Assembly: GCF_023343835.1 (NCBI RefSeq)
Contig: NC_064472.1
Location: forward strand, 10,159,469 to 10,223,468
Direction: 5' to 3'
Length of the DNA stretch: 64,000 nt
DNA from: Lagopus muta
Lineage: Eukaryota > Chordata > Aves > Galliformes > Phasianidae
Shown: in pieces, positions 39,301 through 49,195 of the stretch
How positions within the stretch are numbered: the first letter of the stretch is position 1
Layout of the letters: each line of letters opens with the position of its first letter
The notes under the pieces: model-generated
What the model saw: the letters and a program-made list of their open reading frames with translations, nothing else
Told to the model about the DNA's origin: nothing
The model's database searches: none
Made by a program: the position numbers and the translations under genes

Positions 39301-42300
39301 TTTTTAATCCAATAGCTAACACCGAAAATAGTGTGTGCAAGAGGAGGATGCTATTGATGAAAAATTTGCTGACCAACTCAACACGTACCTACTGATGAGA
39401 GATGGTTATGCTATTGTCTAGATATAAGCAAGAGAAGATATTTGAGAAGCAGAACTAAATAATTCTGTTTCCAGTTTTGCCTTTCCAACTTGTTTTAAGC
39501 AATAATCTGAAGTACTGGCATTTAGTGTTTGTTTTTAAAAAAACATCTTGCATTTCAACTGAATCTTGTTGTGAAAATTATTTTCTTGTTAGTTTTTTTT
39601 AGTGAAAGGAAAATAACACCTTACACTTACCACACTTCCCCTTCATTTGGCTTCTCTGATATTGTGCTGTCTTACCGATTCTCTCTCCAGCAACTTTCTA
39701 AAGCTCTGCACACTGCCAAAACTGTGCAGCAGTAGCCTTTCCCTCTTTTGTACAAACACCTACATTTATCTTCTAGTCTAGATTTGAGGGAGAAAGTAAC
39801 GATAATTCCTTGGTCTCCCACTTAATCTCTGCAGTCTCTTTGGGGTCAAACAAAATGAGGCCAGCATTCATGATCCCAGCTGTTAGTAAGAGACCAAGCA
39901 GATAAGCTTGCCTCTGTGCAAGCAGAAGAAGGAAGTGGCACAGACAGACATTCTTGTTCCTAAGAAGTTGCACATGTGCAGGGACACCCATCAAACAACT
40001 CTGGGTCATTCGTTCAAGCCAGCACATCTGTGATTCATTATGTTTCTTACCTTCTGCCTGCTGCTGGGTGTGAAAACGCTGTATCTGCTCTCCCCGGGTC
40101 ACTGACATTGTGCAAACGAGGCATTTCAACAATTCATCCTCCTGCACTCCAAACTGACCCTGGGAAAGGGAAAACAGATCAGGAGGCAATAGCGAATCCT
40201 TGTTCTATATGTGAGGATTGTATCTGTATCATTACCGACCCAGTGTAAGGGGATGCATCTTGCAGAACCAGAGTCAGATACATGCTCTGAGATGCACATT
40301 ATCTTATCCAGGGTGTAAGATCATTTTCTGAATACTTTCCATTTGGTTCTCCCAGTGGTGCCACCTGTCACCTTATTTGCGTGCCACATCAGTCCAGGCT
40401 GAATGACTTATGGAATAGCACCACACCAAGGTGACTGTGCACAGAGATCAGCCATGTGAACCCACAAGAAAACAAAGGGAACAAAGGGAACTCAGATGCA
40501 GTTGAACTCTCCAGTAATTACTTTAACAGGAATTCCCCCTTCTGTAGGCAAAAACCAAGAAGCAGATTTTAAAAACAAAGACAAAAAGAAGTTGGCTGCT
40601 GAACAGATGCATGTGGTTAATTCAGGTATGCTGTAGGAGGAATGCAGATGAAGAGATGAAACACAAAACCAAGGGTGCTGGAATTTCTAACAGATCAAAA
40701 TAAAAAGACATGGAGAAAGCAAAAATATTTTTTCTGTACTGTGCTGTTAGTAAAGCACTATAATGCATCCATCTCATATACTAAAGATCAGATAGGCCTA
40801 GGGAATATCTGCTTTTTAATCTGATAATTTCATGTAAAAATAGTAGAAAATTTAATTCAAGATGATCAACAAAAGTGACTGCAGTTAAGGTGTCATCCTT
40901 GGACAGGATTTACATAGATACACAAAGCCAGTGTTCAGATACCACATATCCAAATTTCTCCAAGGTCCCACACTTAGTGAAACATGGAATCGGATTTTAA
41001 AACGTTTGCATTGTGTGAAGTCAACAAGGCATGTGTAGTATCTCCAGATGAAAACCCTAGTCCTAGTCGAGAAAGAGAACCTGGGAAGTGTTTCTTTGGG
41101 TACCAATGGCAGTGAACACAAGGCAATCAGAGGGACACACTGCAAAATCGTGACTCACCGCTGCAGCCTTCAGCCACCCCTGTGAGCTTTCACTCACTTT
41201 TAGAGACCCATTGCTCTCCTGAGGCTCGAAGGTCACATTGCCCAGTGACAACACACCAGCCAGGATTGCCTGCATATCCACTTGTTCCTAAAACACACAT
41301 GAGGGGTGACTGAAAATCTATTAGTATGTAAAATACAAAACGTGGGGACCCCAGAAGGAGAAAAGGTGAAGGAAAGGCATGGGCAGCCTGTGGGAAAAGC
41401 TCTAGCTGTCACAAAGCGTAACAAATTCAAGTGTTTTGGAAGCAAGATGGAAAATTCAGGTATAAACAAAGCAATCCCAGAACTGACCTGCTCTTGGAAG
41501 CCCACCATGTCAAGGGCATTGCACACCTCCTGGTATTTCTGCTTCCAGTGCTGAGATACATCCTCCGTACCAAACCATTTGCTTATGTACCTGAGAAAGT
41601 ATACAAAATCATAACAAAATCAGTGCAGCAATTCAGTTCTACTCCAAATAAAGCAGATCAGCGATGGCTGAGATCTGAAAGAAATAAAAATCTTTTCTAA
41701 GGTAACGCAACACAGAAGAGATCCAGATCTATCAGCTTTCATGATGACTTGTAAGATCTCTTTATAAACACCATTCAGATCCCACTTCAGCTTCCTTTAT
41801 TTTATTTACCTGTACCAGGCTCCATCCCCAATGGCACAACTGTAGGCTCCATTCCACTACTTTCCCTTCCACTCCCCATCACGAAGACTAAACCAAGACC
41901 TGACTTTGAAGTACCTATAGAGTGAAGGATCCAATAATCCATACATCTCCTTTTGCTCTGAAGACAGTCCAGCAAACATGTAGTAGAAGATATGAAAATT
42001 CCTCTCGCCAGTATCTTGTTGCACCACTCGTGACTTCTCCAGCAGATACTCACTCAGCTTGGCACCTCGCACTGCACACAAGGAGGTAACAGGGTGTATT
42101 TTGCACAAGGAGACATGAAGCTGACTGAGCTGCCCACATCTCTGCACTACTGAGAGAAGCACGGAGTTGCCTGAAACAAGTCTTGCATACAACTTCTCTG
42201 GGCTGCCCAACACGCTGGAAATGGGCTCCTCCATGCTTCCCATGTTCTCAAAGATATCTACTCACCTCCTTTAATCACAACAGTCATCAGACACCACTGA

Positions 42301-45300
42301 CCATTGCTGATATCTCCCCCGCATCATTGCCCCAGTATTCTTCCCTTACTCCCACATCATTCAAACCCAGGTCTCATCTCAAAGCTGTGGCTGCTATAGA
42401 ATTCTCTTTACACGCACACCCTTTCCACAAAGAATCAAGTAACAAAATCTTACCCTCCTTAAGTTCCAGCTACTCAGTCCACTCCCTCAACTGCCCTTGA
42501 CTTTACCTGTATTGTTCTGGAAACGCAGCTGTATGTATTTTCCAAAGCGGCTGCTGTTGTCATTCATCACAGTCTGGGCATTGCCAAAAGCTTCAAGCAA
42601 TGGGTTTACCTACAAGACGTACACAGACAGAAAATGCATTCTTCAAACTAAGCGATCCAATCCAACTTGTTTGGAAAGGGTTAGCTTTAGCATTTTCTGC
42701 TTAACATTCTGATGGAACAGGAAACACTCCATGAACACTCAAAAATGTATGTTTTATCATATTCTGGGAAAAAAAAGTCTGCAAGAGGCAAACGTGACAA
42801 AGACTAAGCAGAAATTACTGTAAATAATCACAAAAAGCGATGGACTATCAACTCATTTGTTAAGGTAATGTTGGTATAACAGACTTTCCCAGGAATCTAG
42901 TATGGCACCACTAGATTGTTTGTTTGCTAACCAACAATAAGCCAATACACATGACACTCACTTTTTTTTTTTTACTTTTTTTTTTACATTTTTTTTTACA
43001 CTTTTTTAAATTTTTTTTTTAAATGTAAGCATGATAAAATACCTAATGGCATCTGTAGACAGCATAAGGATCAGAACAGTGAATTATGAAGAAACTGAAA
43101 GAACAATCAGACCAGCTTGGGTCTGATTCCACCACAGATGTCTGAAACAGACTTTAAAATGGAGCAGTCCAAGAACTCATTCCACTTAATCCATCAACTG
43201 GAAGTGTAGGATATGATTTGCTCAAAATAAAACTCCTCTGGGAGCAAGTCAAGACCAAACAGCCATGTTTCAAAATCAGCTAGCAAAAGTTATGAAAACA
43301 GTAAAGATTAAGTCACTGAGTTAGCAAGTATGTGTCTGACTGTAAGTATAACTAGCCAATGAAAGGTTACTGAAGGCTGTGCAGATTCTCCATCCCTGGC
43401 TTTCATTAAATCAATATTTTATTTCTCTAATAAAAATATTGTTCCATCTCAAACAGGAAATGATTCAGAAAATAAACCCCTACTTTCTTGTTGCAGACAT
43501 CATGCTAAACAATCACAATAGTTCTGTTCCATTTGGGAACCAAAACATCACATTCCCAGCAAACCTACCAACCCTTCTAACTTGTGGTCAGCTGTTTCAT
43601 CATCCTTCCCCCTATGTTCCTAAAATCTGTCTTAATGTTTCGCTCCTCAGCTCAGTGGTGATGATTCACCAGGAGGTTCTCTGAGCTTGGTGCTAGCTGC
43701 CTCACAGCAGTGCTACTTCTGCATCTACAACAAGACCCCCCCAGCACCTACCTGAAGGATCTGCTGCTCCAGCTGCGAGTTGCCTTTGCACAGGTTCATT
43801 ATGTGCTGCAACAGTAGCTTCGTACTCTCTGTTTTCCCTGCACCGCTCTCTCCGCTGCAAAGAAGTGAGGAAATCACAGTTGCCATAAAGTACAATTGCT
43901 CTGACCCTCATGTCTTAATGTCCTATTGCTTGAGCATGCAATCCAGCAGTTTTACACCTTTTTCAGCTGTAACAGTGGGTTCCACAGTGTACTGATTTCT
44001 GCCCGGAGGAGTTTTTCCCCATTTACCAGGAAGTACAGAAACACTTCATGCTGTCATTACTGGATGGGACACATAGAAGAGTTCACTTGATCTGCTTCTT
44101 AATGATCTGTTAATACTTAACAATCCCCCTCAGAAGTGTTCTGATTCACCAACTGCCTCATATATGCTGGGGTCAACAGATTCCTGCTTCTACGGACTAT
44201 TTGCCCCATCTCACATCCAGAAGTGAGCAATTGATCTTGTGATACTGCTGCAATCTCAAATCTCAGGCTCTTTACATGCTTCAGCTGGTTGATAATGCTG
44301 GCCTATAGCTGCAGAGCTGCTGTCACACCTACAGCAGCAATGCTGCACGTCATTTTGGCATCGCACAGATTCAGCACTCCACCTCCAAGTCAAATAAGTA
44401 GCACTCAGAAAGCACAGTTTCCCAACCTACGGGAGAGGGAATGTCCAGTCAAGGACACACTGCCTCACCGACCAACAGCATCACAGTGGCACGCAACTTC
44501 AGCATCTGCATAGTAAAATAAAAATGCAGGAAACGATGCAGGTATATGTGAGGGCTGGTCTCTGTTTACACACCTGACCTTTGAGCATCAGGTGTGGCTT
44601 TGCTGCTTCGCAACTTCCCCTAACTCCGTGCTTGCACCTGGCACGGGCTGCTAAATACCTCAAGCTCTAAGATGAATACCTGATCCCAAGCATGTATTGA
44701 GCCATCATCACCTGAATATGGGAAACCAAAACAAGACCATATGCTATCCAGCACTCCTGCCACACAGATAAGATGATCTCTGATTGTCATAGAATAGTTT
44801 GGGTTGGAAGGTACCTTTAAGATCACCTAGTTCCAAACTCCTACAATAGGCAGGGACACTTCCCTCTGGACCAGGTTGCCCACAGCCCCATCCAGCCGGG
44901 ATTTGAATACCTCCATGGAAGAGACACCCACAACCTCTGCACAACCTGTTCCAATGTCTCATCACATTCACAGTAAAGAACTTCTTCCTAATATCTAATC
45001 TAAATCCACCCTCCTCCAGATTAAAGCCATTTCCCCTTATCCTGTTGCTAGATCCCTTAGCAGAAGTCCCTCCCCGGCTTTCTCGTAGAGCCCTTTCAGG
45101 TACTGGAAGGCAGCTATGAGGTCCCCCTGGAGCCTTCTCTTCTCCCCCGGCTCTCTCAGCCTGTCCCATAGTGGAAGTGCCCCAGCCCTCTGATCATCTT
45201 TGTGGTCCTCCTCTGGACCTGCTCCAACAACTCCACATCCCTCATGTTAGGGGCTACAGAACTGGACACAGTTCTTGGAGACTTCCTTCCTCCACGGAAG

Positions 45301-48300
45301 CACTGTCATTCAGCGCTCCCCCAGGTCAAGCTCACCCTTATGTTCTTAAACAAGAGCAACAGCTCTGCCAAGTCCTGCAAGCTCACTCTCCAGCTGTGGG
45401 TATGTAACTGCCCCAGGCTGTGAAGAAAAGCAAAGTCATCTCCAGGAGACCCATGTGCTGTTCCACAGCATACTGAGGCTGTGACTAATGCCAGCGAATC
45501 TCAGCCAGTGGAATCTGCAGCTCAAGAAAACTTGATTGCAACGAACTTTTGTCACCCAGGGGGCAGCTGCTGTGTTCAACATCAGTTATAACCTCTGAAG
45601 TAAGTCATCCAGATCTCCCAGAATAAGCTGAAGCGAACAAAAAGAGAACAGAAAGGGCAGGAAGGCAATGTGTGTATCCTAGAGAAAAGTACGCGGGTTC
45701 ATGCCTTGCTAGAAGTGGGCAACTGCAATGCAGAAACAACACAAGCACAAGGAATAGTAGAACGTGGTGCATCGCTACACTGTTCTGATAAACTCCAGTG
45801 TAACAAGAGTGACATCAACCTCCATACCCAAAGCTTTGCTCAAAGTAGGTAATCTTGCTATTCAGTGTTTTACCACTTGCAGATAGTAAAACCATGAACT
45901 TCCTGTTACAACAACATACTCAACAGGATTGCAAGGTGCATGACAGTTGCTTGAGCTGTCATTTCTGAGACCACAAACCGCTCTCAGAAAATAACAAGAC
46001 CACTGCCTTACTGGGAAACACCTACAGGTCACTCATTTTGTCTTCCACCTCCTTAGACAAATCCTGTGACTTTTCTCAAATCCTAAGAACCCCACCAGCA
46101 GCACCTTTCCCACCTGCAGACTCACAGCCACCACATCCTTCTGCTTCATAAGAGCACTTCAATGTGCTGTTGGCCTGCAGGCTGTTGAAATGAGCAGGGC
46201 TGAAACCTGAGGTCTGTTCCAAGTTCCAACTGCAAAACCCAGTAATGATTCAGTAAGTCATTTCCATACAACGTAGCATGAAAATGATCAGAATGTTCAC
46301 ATAAAGAAGGAAACACTAAATCAAGCAGCTGGCAACTAACACATCAACTCAAAAGTCATTTAAAGCCTCTACAATACTCAAAACAGAAAGTTATCTGGTG
46401 ATTAAAAGCTTCTTTTGCTAGTCAATACTGTCAGAGACTTTCTCTGCTAGATGATGCTATCTGCTGCCCTGAAGATGAGAAACAATAATGACATAATGGA
46501 GGGAAATACTCATGGTATTGGATCACAGTCTTGTGATACAGGAACTCATTTCTCTCCTGTTCCACAGAATTCTCACAACAATACAGAATCACAGAATTGT
46601 TTCAGTTGGATAGGACCCTTAAAGGTCACCTGGCTCAACTCCCAGCAGTGAACAGGGACGCCCACAGCTCCATCAGGTGCTCAGAGCCCCTCCATCCTGA
46701 CCTTGGGTGGCTCCAGGAATGGGGCATCCACCATTCTCTCAGGACAATCTGTGCCAGTGCCTCATCACCCTAAATGTAAAAATCTTCCTTATATCCAACA
46801 TAAATCTCCCTTCTTTCAGTTTGAAGCCATTTCTCCTTGTCCTTTCACTTTCTTTTCTGTAGCTCCCCAATAGACACAGACAGGCCGCCCTCAGGTCTCG
46901 CTCAGCCTCCTCTTCCCCAGGCTGCACAGCCCCAGCTCTCAGCCCGTCCTCACAGGGAGCTGCTCCATCCTGACCATTCGTGCGGCCCTCCTCTGGACGC
47001 TCTCCAGCAGGCCCCCGTCTCTGCTGTGCTGAGCACTCCAGCTGTGGACGCAGCGCTCCAGGTGCGGTGTCACAGCGCAGAGCAGAGGGGCAGGATCCCC
47101 TCCCTCCCCCCGCTGGCCGCGCTGCTTCGGATGCAGCTCGGGATGTGCTTTGATTTTAAGATTTTTCCTGACTAGATTTTCTTACAGCAAAGAAACTCCT
47201 TCTCTTCCCTTTCCTCTTTGGTTACTTAGGGAGATGATAGAATAATAGAAAGGTGTAAATTAAAAATTAACTTCAAGGTCAGCCAGTTTCCTCTCCCTGC
47301 TGTGGGCTGGTTGCTTCCATCAGCTCAGGTACCCAGGGCTCCATCCAGCTCAGCCTTGAGCACCTCTAGGGATGGAGCACCTACAAAAATAGGTCCACTC
47401 CATCTCTCCTATGAAGTCAGGCTGAGAGAGCTGAGCCTATTCAGTCTGCAGAAGAGAAGTCTCTGGGGAGACATCATTTCAGCCTTTCAATATTTAAAGG
47501 GACTTTACAGGTAGGACACAAATCAGCTTTTTACATGGGTAGATAAACAAGAGGATGTGGGGAAATGGTTTTAAACTAAAGGAAGGGAGATTTTCATTAG
47601 ATGTCAGGGGGAAGTTTTTCAGTGAAATGGCAATCAGAGAGCTGTGGTGCCCCATCCCTGGAGGTGCTCAAAGCCATGCTTGATGGGGCCCTGGGCAGCC
47701 TGGTCTGCTGTTTGATTTAATGGATGGCAGCCCTGCCTGTGGGAGAAGGAAGGAACTTGATGATATTCGAGGTCCCTTCCAACACAAGCCACTTTATAAT
47801 TGCATGATTTATAAGATTCAATACACAAATTACAGTGGAAGATGTTTTGCCAAAGAAAAGCAATGTGCAGAGTGGGTTAACCTTTCCAGCACTACAACCC
47901 AACAGAAGCAACCCTGCTAGACTCCACACAGTTGCGCTACCATCAAAGGCTGGCTAGCGACCACATGAAACCCAACCTCTTTCACAACACCTCTCTCTTC
48001 ACCATCTGTCTGCTAATCTTGCTGGAATGCAGCCAACGAAGCTGGGTTTGGACCCACCAGAAGCGTGGATACGTGAAGGTCTGATGGGGAGAACGCCGTG
48101 CCCTCGAGGCACCTCACCTGATGACGATGCACTGGCTCTGCGGCCGGGCGCCGCGGCGACCCAGCATGGCTTGGTAAGCACGGTCGGCCACGGCGAAGAT
48201 GTGCGGAGGCAGCGTGCCCTTCTCATGGCACCGGTACTGCTCGGAGACCTGAAGGGTGAGACGGCCCTTGAGGACGGGCTGGGGGACACGGCACCAGCAC

Positions 48301-48611
48301 TCGCTGCTGCTTGGGCTGCCCGAGCGCGACACTCACCTCTCTCCCGTAGAGCTGCAGGGGCTGAAAGGGGTTCACGGCGATGAGGATGTCCCCCACGTCG
48401 GTCTGGAGGCGGTGAGGGGAGAGCGGTGAGGGGAGAGCCGGGAGGGGGGAGAGCCGGGAGGGGGAGAGCCGAGCCCCGCGCGCACACTCACGTAGATCTG
48501 CTGCCGCAGGAAGCGGTCCCGCAGCGCGCCCAGCAGCGACGCCTCGTCCAGCTCCGCCAGTGCCGCCAGGTCCCCCGCCACAACTCCGCGCTGCTTCCCC
48601 GGCGGCCCCAT
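24028..48611 (-). CDS. Unconventional myosin with C-terminal SH2 domain (class III-like motor, IQ, proline-rich linker, SH2)
   Basis: Twenty-eight exons on the minus strand join in consistent phase into about 1068 codons, from ATG at 48611 to TGA at 24028. Residues 1-690 are a full myosin head: P-loop GESGAGKT (107-114), switch I NDNSSRFG (156-163), switch II DIFGFE (383-388), and the actin-binding FVRCIKPN stretch. The closest remembered relatives are class III myosins ([34 protein letters not shown]), but the class III N-terminal kinase is absent. After the head come one IQ motif (705-715), a charged helix (723-751), a proline-rich linker (752-793), an SH2 domain (about 851-945) and a 123-residue tail. 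The likely role is an actin-based motor that docks on phosphotyrosine proteins; this is inference from domains. Human has no myosin-SH2 gene that I know of. It may match the vertebrate class XXXV described in myosin phylogenies, which I cannot confirm. Confidence 0.88.
24726..27816 (-). CDS. Myosin-SH2 exons 25-27: SH2 domain
   Basis: Exons are 27617-27816, 25552-25641 and 24726-24891 (residues 794-945). The SH2 begins [15 protein letters not shown] (W852, R859), continues [10 protein letters not shown] with the phosphate-binding arginine R877 in the FLVR motif, then GYTLTY, CRHYMI (H897) and [15 protein letters not shown], and ends TVPCGQ. The upstream run TLRWFRETQ is the signature that precedes the SH2 in the SH2D2A, HSH2D and SH2D7 adaptors, so this tail appears to derive from that family. 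All core phosphotyrosine-binding residues are present. The acceptor of the last exon must be CCCAG|AGGTG; shifting by two bases would give a stop. Confidence 0.92.
27975..28320 (-). repeat. CR1 LINE fragment in a myosin-SH2 intron
   Basis: Reverse-oriented CR1 tail: ggtttggaagggacctctgg, agatcatctattccatcccc, then cacaacctctctgggcagcc and cacagtaaagagga. It sits between the proline-rich exon and the first SH2 exon. Confidence 0.85.
28445..31801 (-). CDS. Myosin-SH2 exons 20-24: converter, IQ neck, charged helix and proline-rich linker
   Basis: Exons are 31754-31801, 30176-30223 ([17 protein letters not shown], first residues of the converter), 29905-29996 ([15 protein letters not shown]), 29111-29242 and 28445-28569. 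Residues 645-793. The motif [11 protein letters not shown] fits a single IQ site (705-715), so one calmodulin or light chain is expected, giving a short lever arm. A run of E, Q, R and A (723-751) should form a helix. Residues 752-793 are basic and proline-rich ([19 protein letters not shown]), like the linkers that SH3 domains bind in SH2D-type adaptors. The two 48-base exons are easy to miss. Confidence 0.87.
32046..37845 (-). CDS. Myosin-SH2 exons 12-19: lower motor and actin-binding region
   Basis: Exons are 37759-37845, 37521-37586 ([12 protein letters not shown]), 37100-37213 ([10 protein letters not shown] to HYAGK), 36470-36581 ([17 protein letters not shown]), 33771-33817, 33436-33498, 33025-33144 (FVRCIKPN) and 32046-32131 ([14 protein letters not shown]). 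Residues 414-644. The exon ending at 36470 uses a GC donor (CTG|GCAAGT); the next exon restores frame only with this junction. The surface loop between SLLF and AQFRHSL is short, about 30 residues. The intron between 33817 and 36470 has taken several CR1 insertions. Confidence 0.9.
34310..34555 (-). repeat. CR1 LINE tail, reverse orientation
   Basis: Begins aatcacagaatgactgaaat, then cgggaaggaccgcagcaggt, the reverse complement of a CR1 3' end, and runs on as diverged sequence. First member of a dense CR1 mosaic inside the intron before the exon at 33771. Confidence 0.65.
34556..35254 (+). repeat. CR1 LINE 3' fragment of about 700 bases
   Basis: Plus-oriented, with the ordered CR1 words gtgcagaggagggccactaa, gtgaggcagcacctcgagtg, ctggagcacagggctgatga, ctggagaagaggaggctcag and the ending ggtcgtttccaaccttgtga plus ttctatgattcta. 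It is the longest and least diverged CR1 copy in the window. Confidence 0.92.
35255..35341 (+). repeat. CR1 LINE fragment split by a later insertion
   Basis: The short plus-oriented piece ctggtggagctgggagtgtt, tagagaagagaaggctccag is followed directly by a reverse-oriented CR1 tip, after which plus-oriented CR1 sequence resumes. This suggests that one copy was interrupted by another. Confidence 0.75.
35342..35424 (-). repeat. CR1 LINE tip inserted in another CR1 copy
   Basis: Sequence aatcacagaatcacagaatt, then ggtcggaagggacctccaga and catcgagtccaacccccctg, is the reverse complement of a CR1 3' end. It is flanked on both sides by plus-oriented CR1. Confidence 0.8.
35425..35735 (+). repeat. 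CR1 LINE 3' fragment
   Basis: Words gcaatggttttaaactaaa, agaggagattaaagttagac, ggtgccccatctctggaggt and ggtcccttccaacttaagta follow CR1 order and end. Probably the continuation of the piece at 35255-35341. Confidence 0.85.
35825..36120 (+). repeat. CR1-related fragment, GC-rich subfamily
   Basis: The GC-rich segment contains cagaggagagctgcaaaggt, gagcggaggagctgagggga, tctgcaccagagggcggtgg and gcatggaacagcctgccgga, corresponding to the body of a CR1 3' region. Its base composition is richer in G than in the neighbouring copies, which suggests a different subfamily. Confidence 0.7.
38270..43854 (-). CDS. Myosin-SH2 exons 4-11: nucleotide-binding core
   Basis: Exons are 43752-43854 (P-loop), 42507-42609 (switch I), 41915-42071, 41488-41590, 41159-41287, 40051-40159, 38747-38863 and 38270-38370 (switch [10 protein letters not shown]). 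Residues 106-413. Each boundary has an AG acceptor and GT donor, and phases chain without a break. Several exons are exactly 103 nt. Key ATPase residues are present (K113, T114 of the P-loop; N158, S160 and R161 of switch I; D383, G386 and E388 of switch II), so an active motor is expected. Exon 4 follows the longest intron in the motor region, about 4.3 kb, rich in CR1. Confidence 0.92.
42960..43022. repeat. T-rich low-complexity tract
   Basis: About 60 bases of T runs broken by ac, aca and aaa, lying in the intron between the P-loop and switch I exons. On the minus strand of the host gene it is A-rich, so it is not the polypyrimidine tract of an acceptor. Confidence 0.8.
44788..45290 (-). 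repeat. CR1 LINE 3' fragment, reverse orientation
   Basis: Starts tcatagaatagtttgggttg, continues ggaccaggttgcccacagcc, cacagtaaagaacttcttcc and gaccagattaaagcc-like sequence, ending near gaactggacacagttcttgg. It is about 500 bases, minus-oriented and 5'-truncated, in the large intron between exons 3 and 4 of the myosin gene. Confidence 0.9.
46583..47145 (-). repeat. CR1 LINE 3' fragment, reverse orientation
   Basis: Runs from aatcacagaattgtttcagt through cttgggtggctccaggaatg and ggtctcgctcagcctcctct to ctccagctgtggacgcagcg. It belongs to the same subfamily as the copy at 49496-49909 but extends farther toward the element's 5' side. Confidence 0.9.
47235..47395 (-). repeat. CR1 LINE tip, reverse orientation
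   Basis: The words agatgatagaataatagaaa, caaggtcagccagtttcctc and cagccttgagcacctctagg match a diverged reverse CR1 3' end. A plus-oriented copy follows immediately, making an inverted pair. Confidence 0.6.
47396..47815 (+). repeat. CR1 LINE 3' fragment
   Basis: Plus-oriented CR1: tatgaagtcaggctgagaga, cagtctgcagaagagaagtc, ggtgccccatccctggaggt, and the end gaggtcccttccaacacaag. It lies about 300 bases from exon 3 of the myosin gene. Confidence 0.85.
48118..48611 (-). CDS. Myosin-SH2 exons 1-3: start of the motor domain
   Basis: Exon 1 is 48492-48611 (residues 1-40, starting MGPPGKQRG), exon 2 is 48337-48402 (41-62, [14 protein letters not shown]), and exon 3 is 48118-48248 (63-105, ending QCIVI plus two bases of the next codon). 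All donors are GTGAG. The start was chosen because it is the first ATG upstream of the motor frame in the CpG island. It leaves only about 40 residues before the first conserved motor block, so there is no room for a kinase domain in this exon. Between AYQAM and QCIVIS, exon 3 carries an arginine-glycine-rich insert (GRRGARP) that class III relatives lack. Confidence 0.9.
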
Positions 48612-48730
48612 GCCGTCCGCTCCCGACCCGGCCCGCCGCCCGGCCCGCCTCGCCGCAGCCCCGCCCCGGGACCGCCCGTCGGGGCGGAGCTCGGTTTGAA
48701 TGTGGAGCGGCGGCCGCGGGGCCGGAGCAG
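48612..48730 (+). other. Possible 5' noncoding first exon of ARHGEF39
   Basis: The ARHGEF39 start codon lies in an exon that begins after a clear acceptor (tctgtttatcag, ending at 51185), so at least one upstream noncoding exon should exist. The best plus-strand donor in the CpG island is gagcag|gtaacg at 48730/48731. The left limit is unknown; the span given only marks the gap after the myosin ATG. This is inference from splice signals. Confidence 0.3.
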
Positions 48731-48775
48731 GTAACGGGCGGCGGTGCCACCGGAGGAGGGGAATGCCGAGGGGCG

Positions 48776-48820
48776 GCGGTGCGGTGCGGTGCGGTGCGGT
48801 GCGGTGCGGTGCGGTGCGGT
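48776..48820. repeat. Perfect pentanucleotide array (GCGGT)9
   Basis: Nine uninterrupted gcggt units, followed by a partial gcg. It sits inside the bidirectional CpG island, within the predicted first intron of ARHGEF39 and upstream of the myosin start. Being uninterrupted, it is likely to vary in length between individuals. Confidence 0.97.
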
Positions 48821-49114
48821 GCGAGCCACGCTCCCCTCCCCTCCCTTCCCTTGCCTGCCCTGCCCTGCCCGGCTGAGGGTCGCGCGTAGCCGCCCCGGGA
48901 GCGTCAACATGGCGCCAGGACAGCTCGGGGGTCGGGGCAGCAGCAGCAAACCGGGGCACAGTGCGGGGCAGCGGGCAGAAGAAGGGGATGATAAGGAGAG
49001 TCCGTGTGGGCACGCTGGAGCCTCCTCAGGAAGGAGGGAGCTGGAGCAGGGCTCCTACGGAGGTGTGTGTGATGAATGCTTACCTGTTGGGTGTGTGGAG
49101 ATGGGTTCAGGCAC

Positions 49115-49195
49115 TGCTTCCCGGAGCTGTGGTGCCCCCTCCCTGGCGATGCTCCAGGCCGGGTTCGATGGGGTCCTGGGCAGCCTGAGCTGGTA
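49115..49195 (+). repeat. CR1 LINE short fragment
   Basis: The words ggagctgtggtgccccctcc and tggggtcctgggcagcctga are the CR1 3' body. Only about 80 bases remain. Confidence 0.75.

Larger units (their letters stand above)
48110..48935. promoter_or_regulatory. CpG island shared by myosin-SH2 and ARHGEF39 (head-to-head)
   Basis: An abruptly GC-rich, CG-dense stretch covers the first three myosin exons and the start side of ARHGEF39. The myosin ATG is at 48611 (minus), and a strong plus-strand donor sits at 48730/48731. If that donor ends a noncoding first exon of ARHGEF39, the two transcription starts must overlap or lie within a few tens of bases. A YY1-like word (caacatggcg, 48905-48914) is present downstream on the plus strand. 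Confidence 0.6.

Noticed and set aside
48372-49013. Long minus-strand frame with HRTAP repeats upstream of the myosin start
   Set aside because: The repeats are the GCGGT pentamer array translated; it lies upstream of the myosin ATG in promoter DNA.
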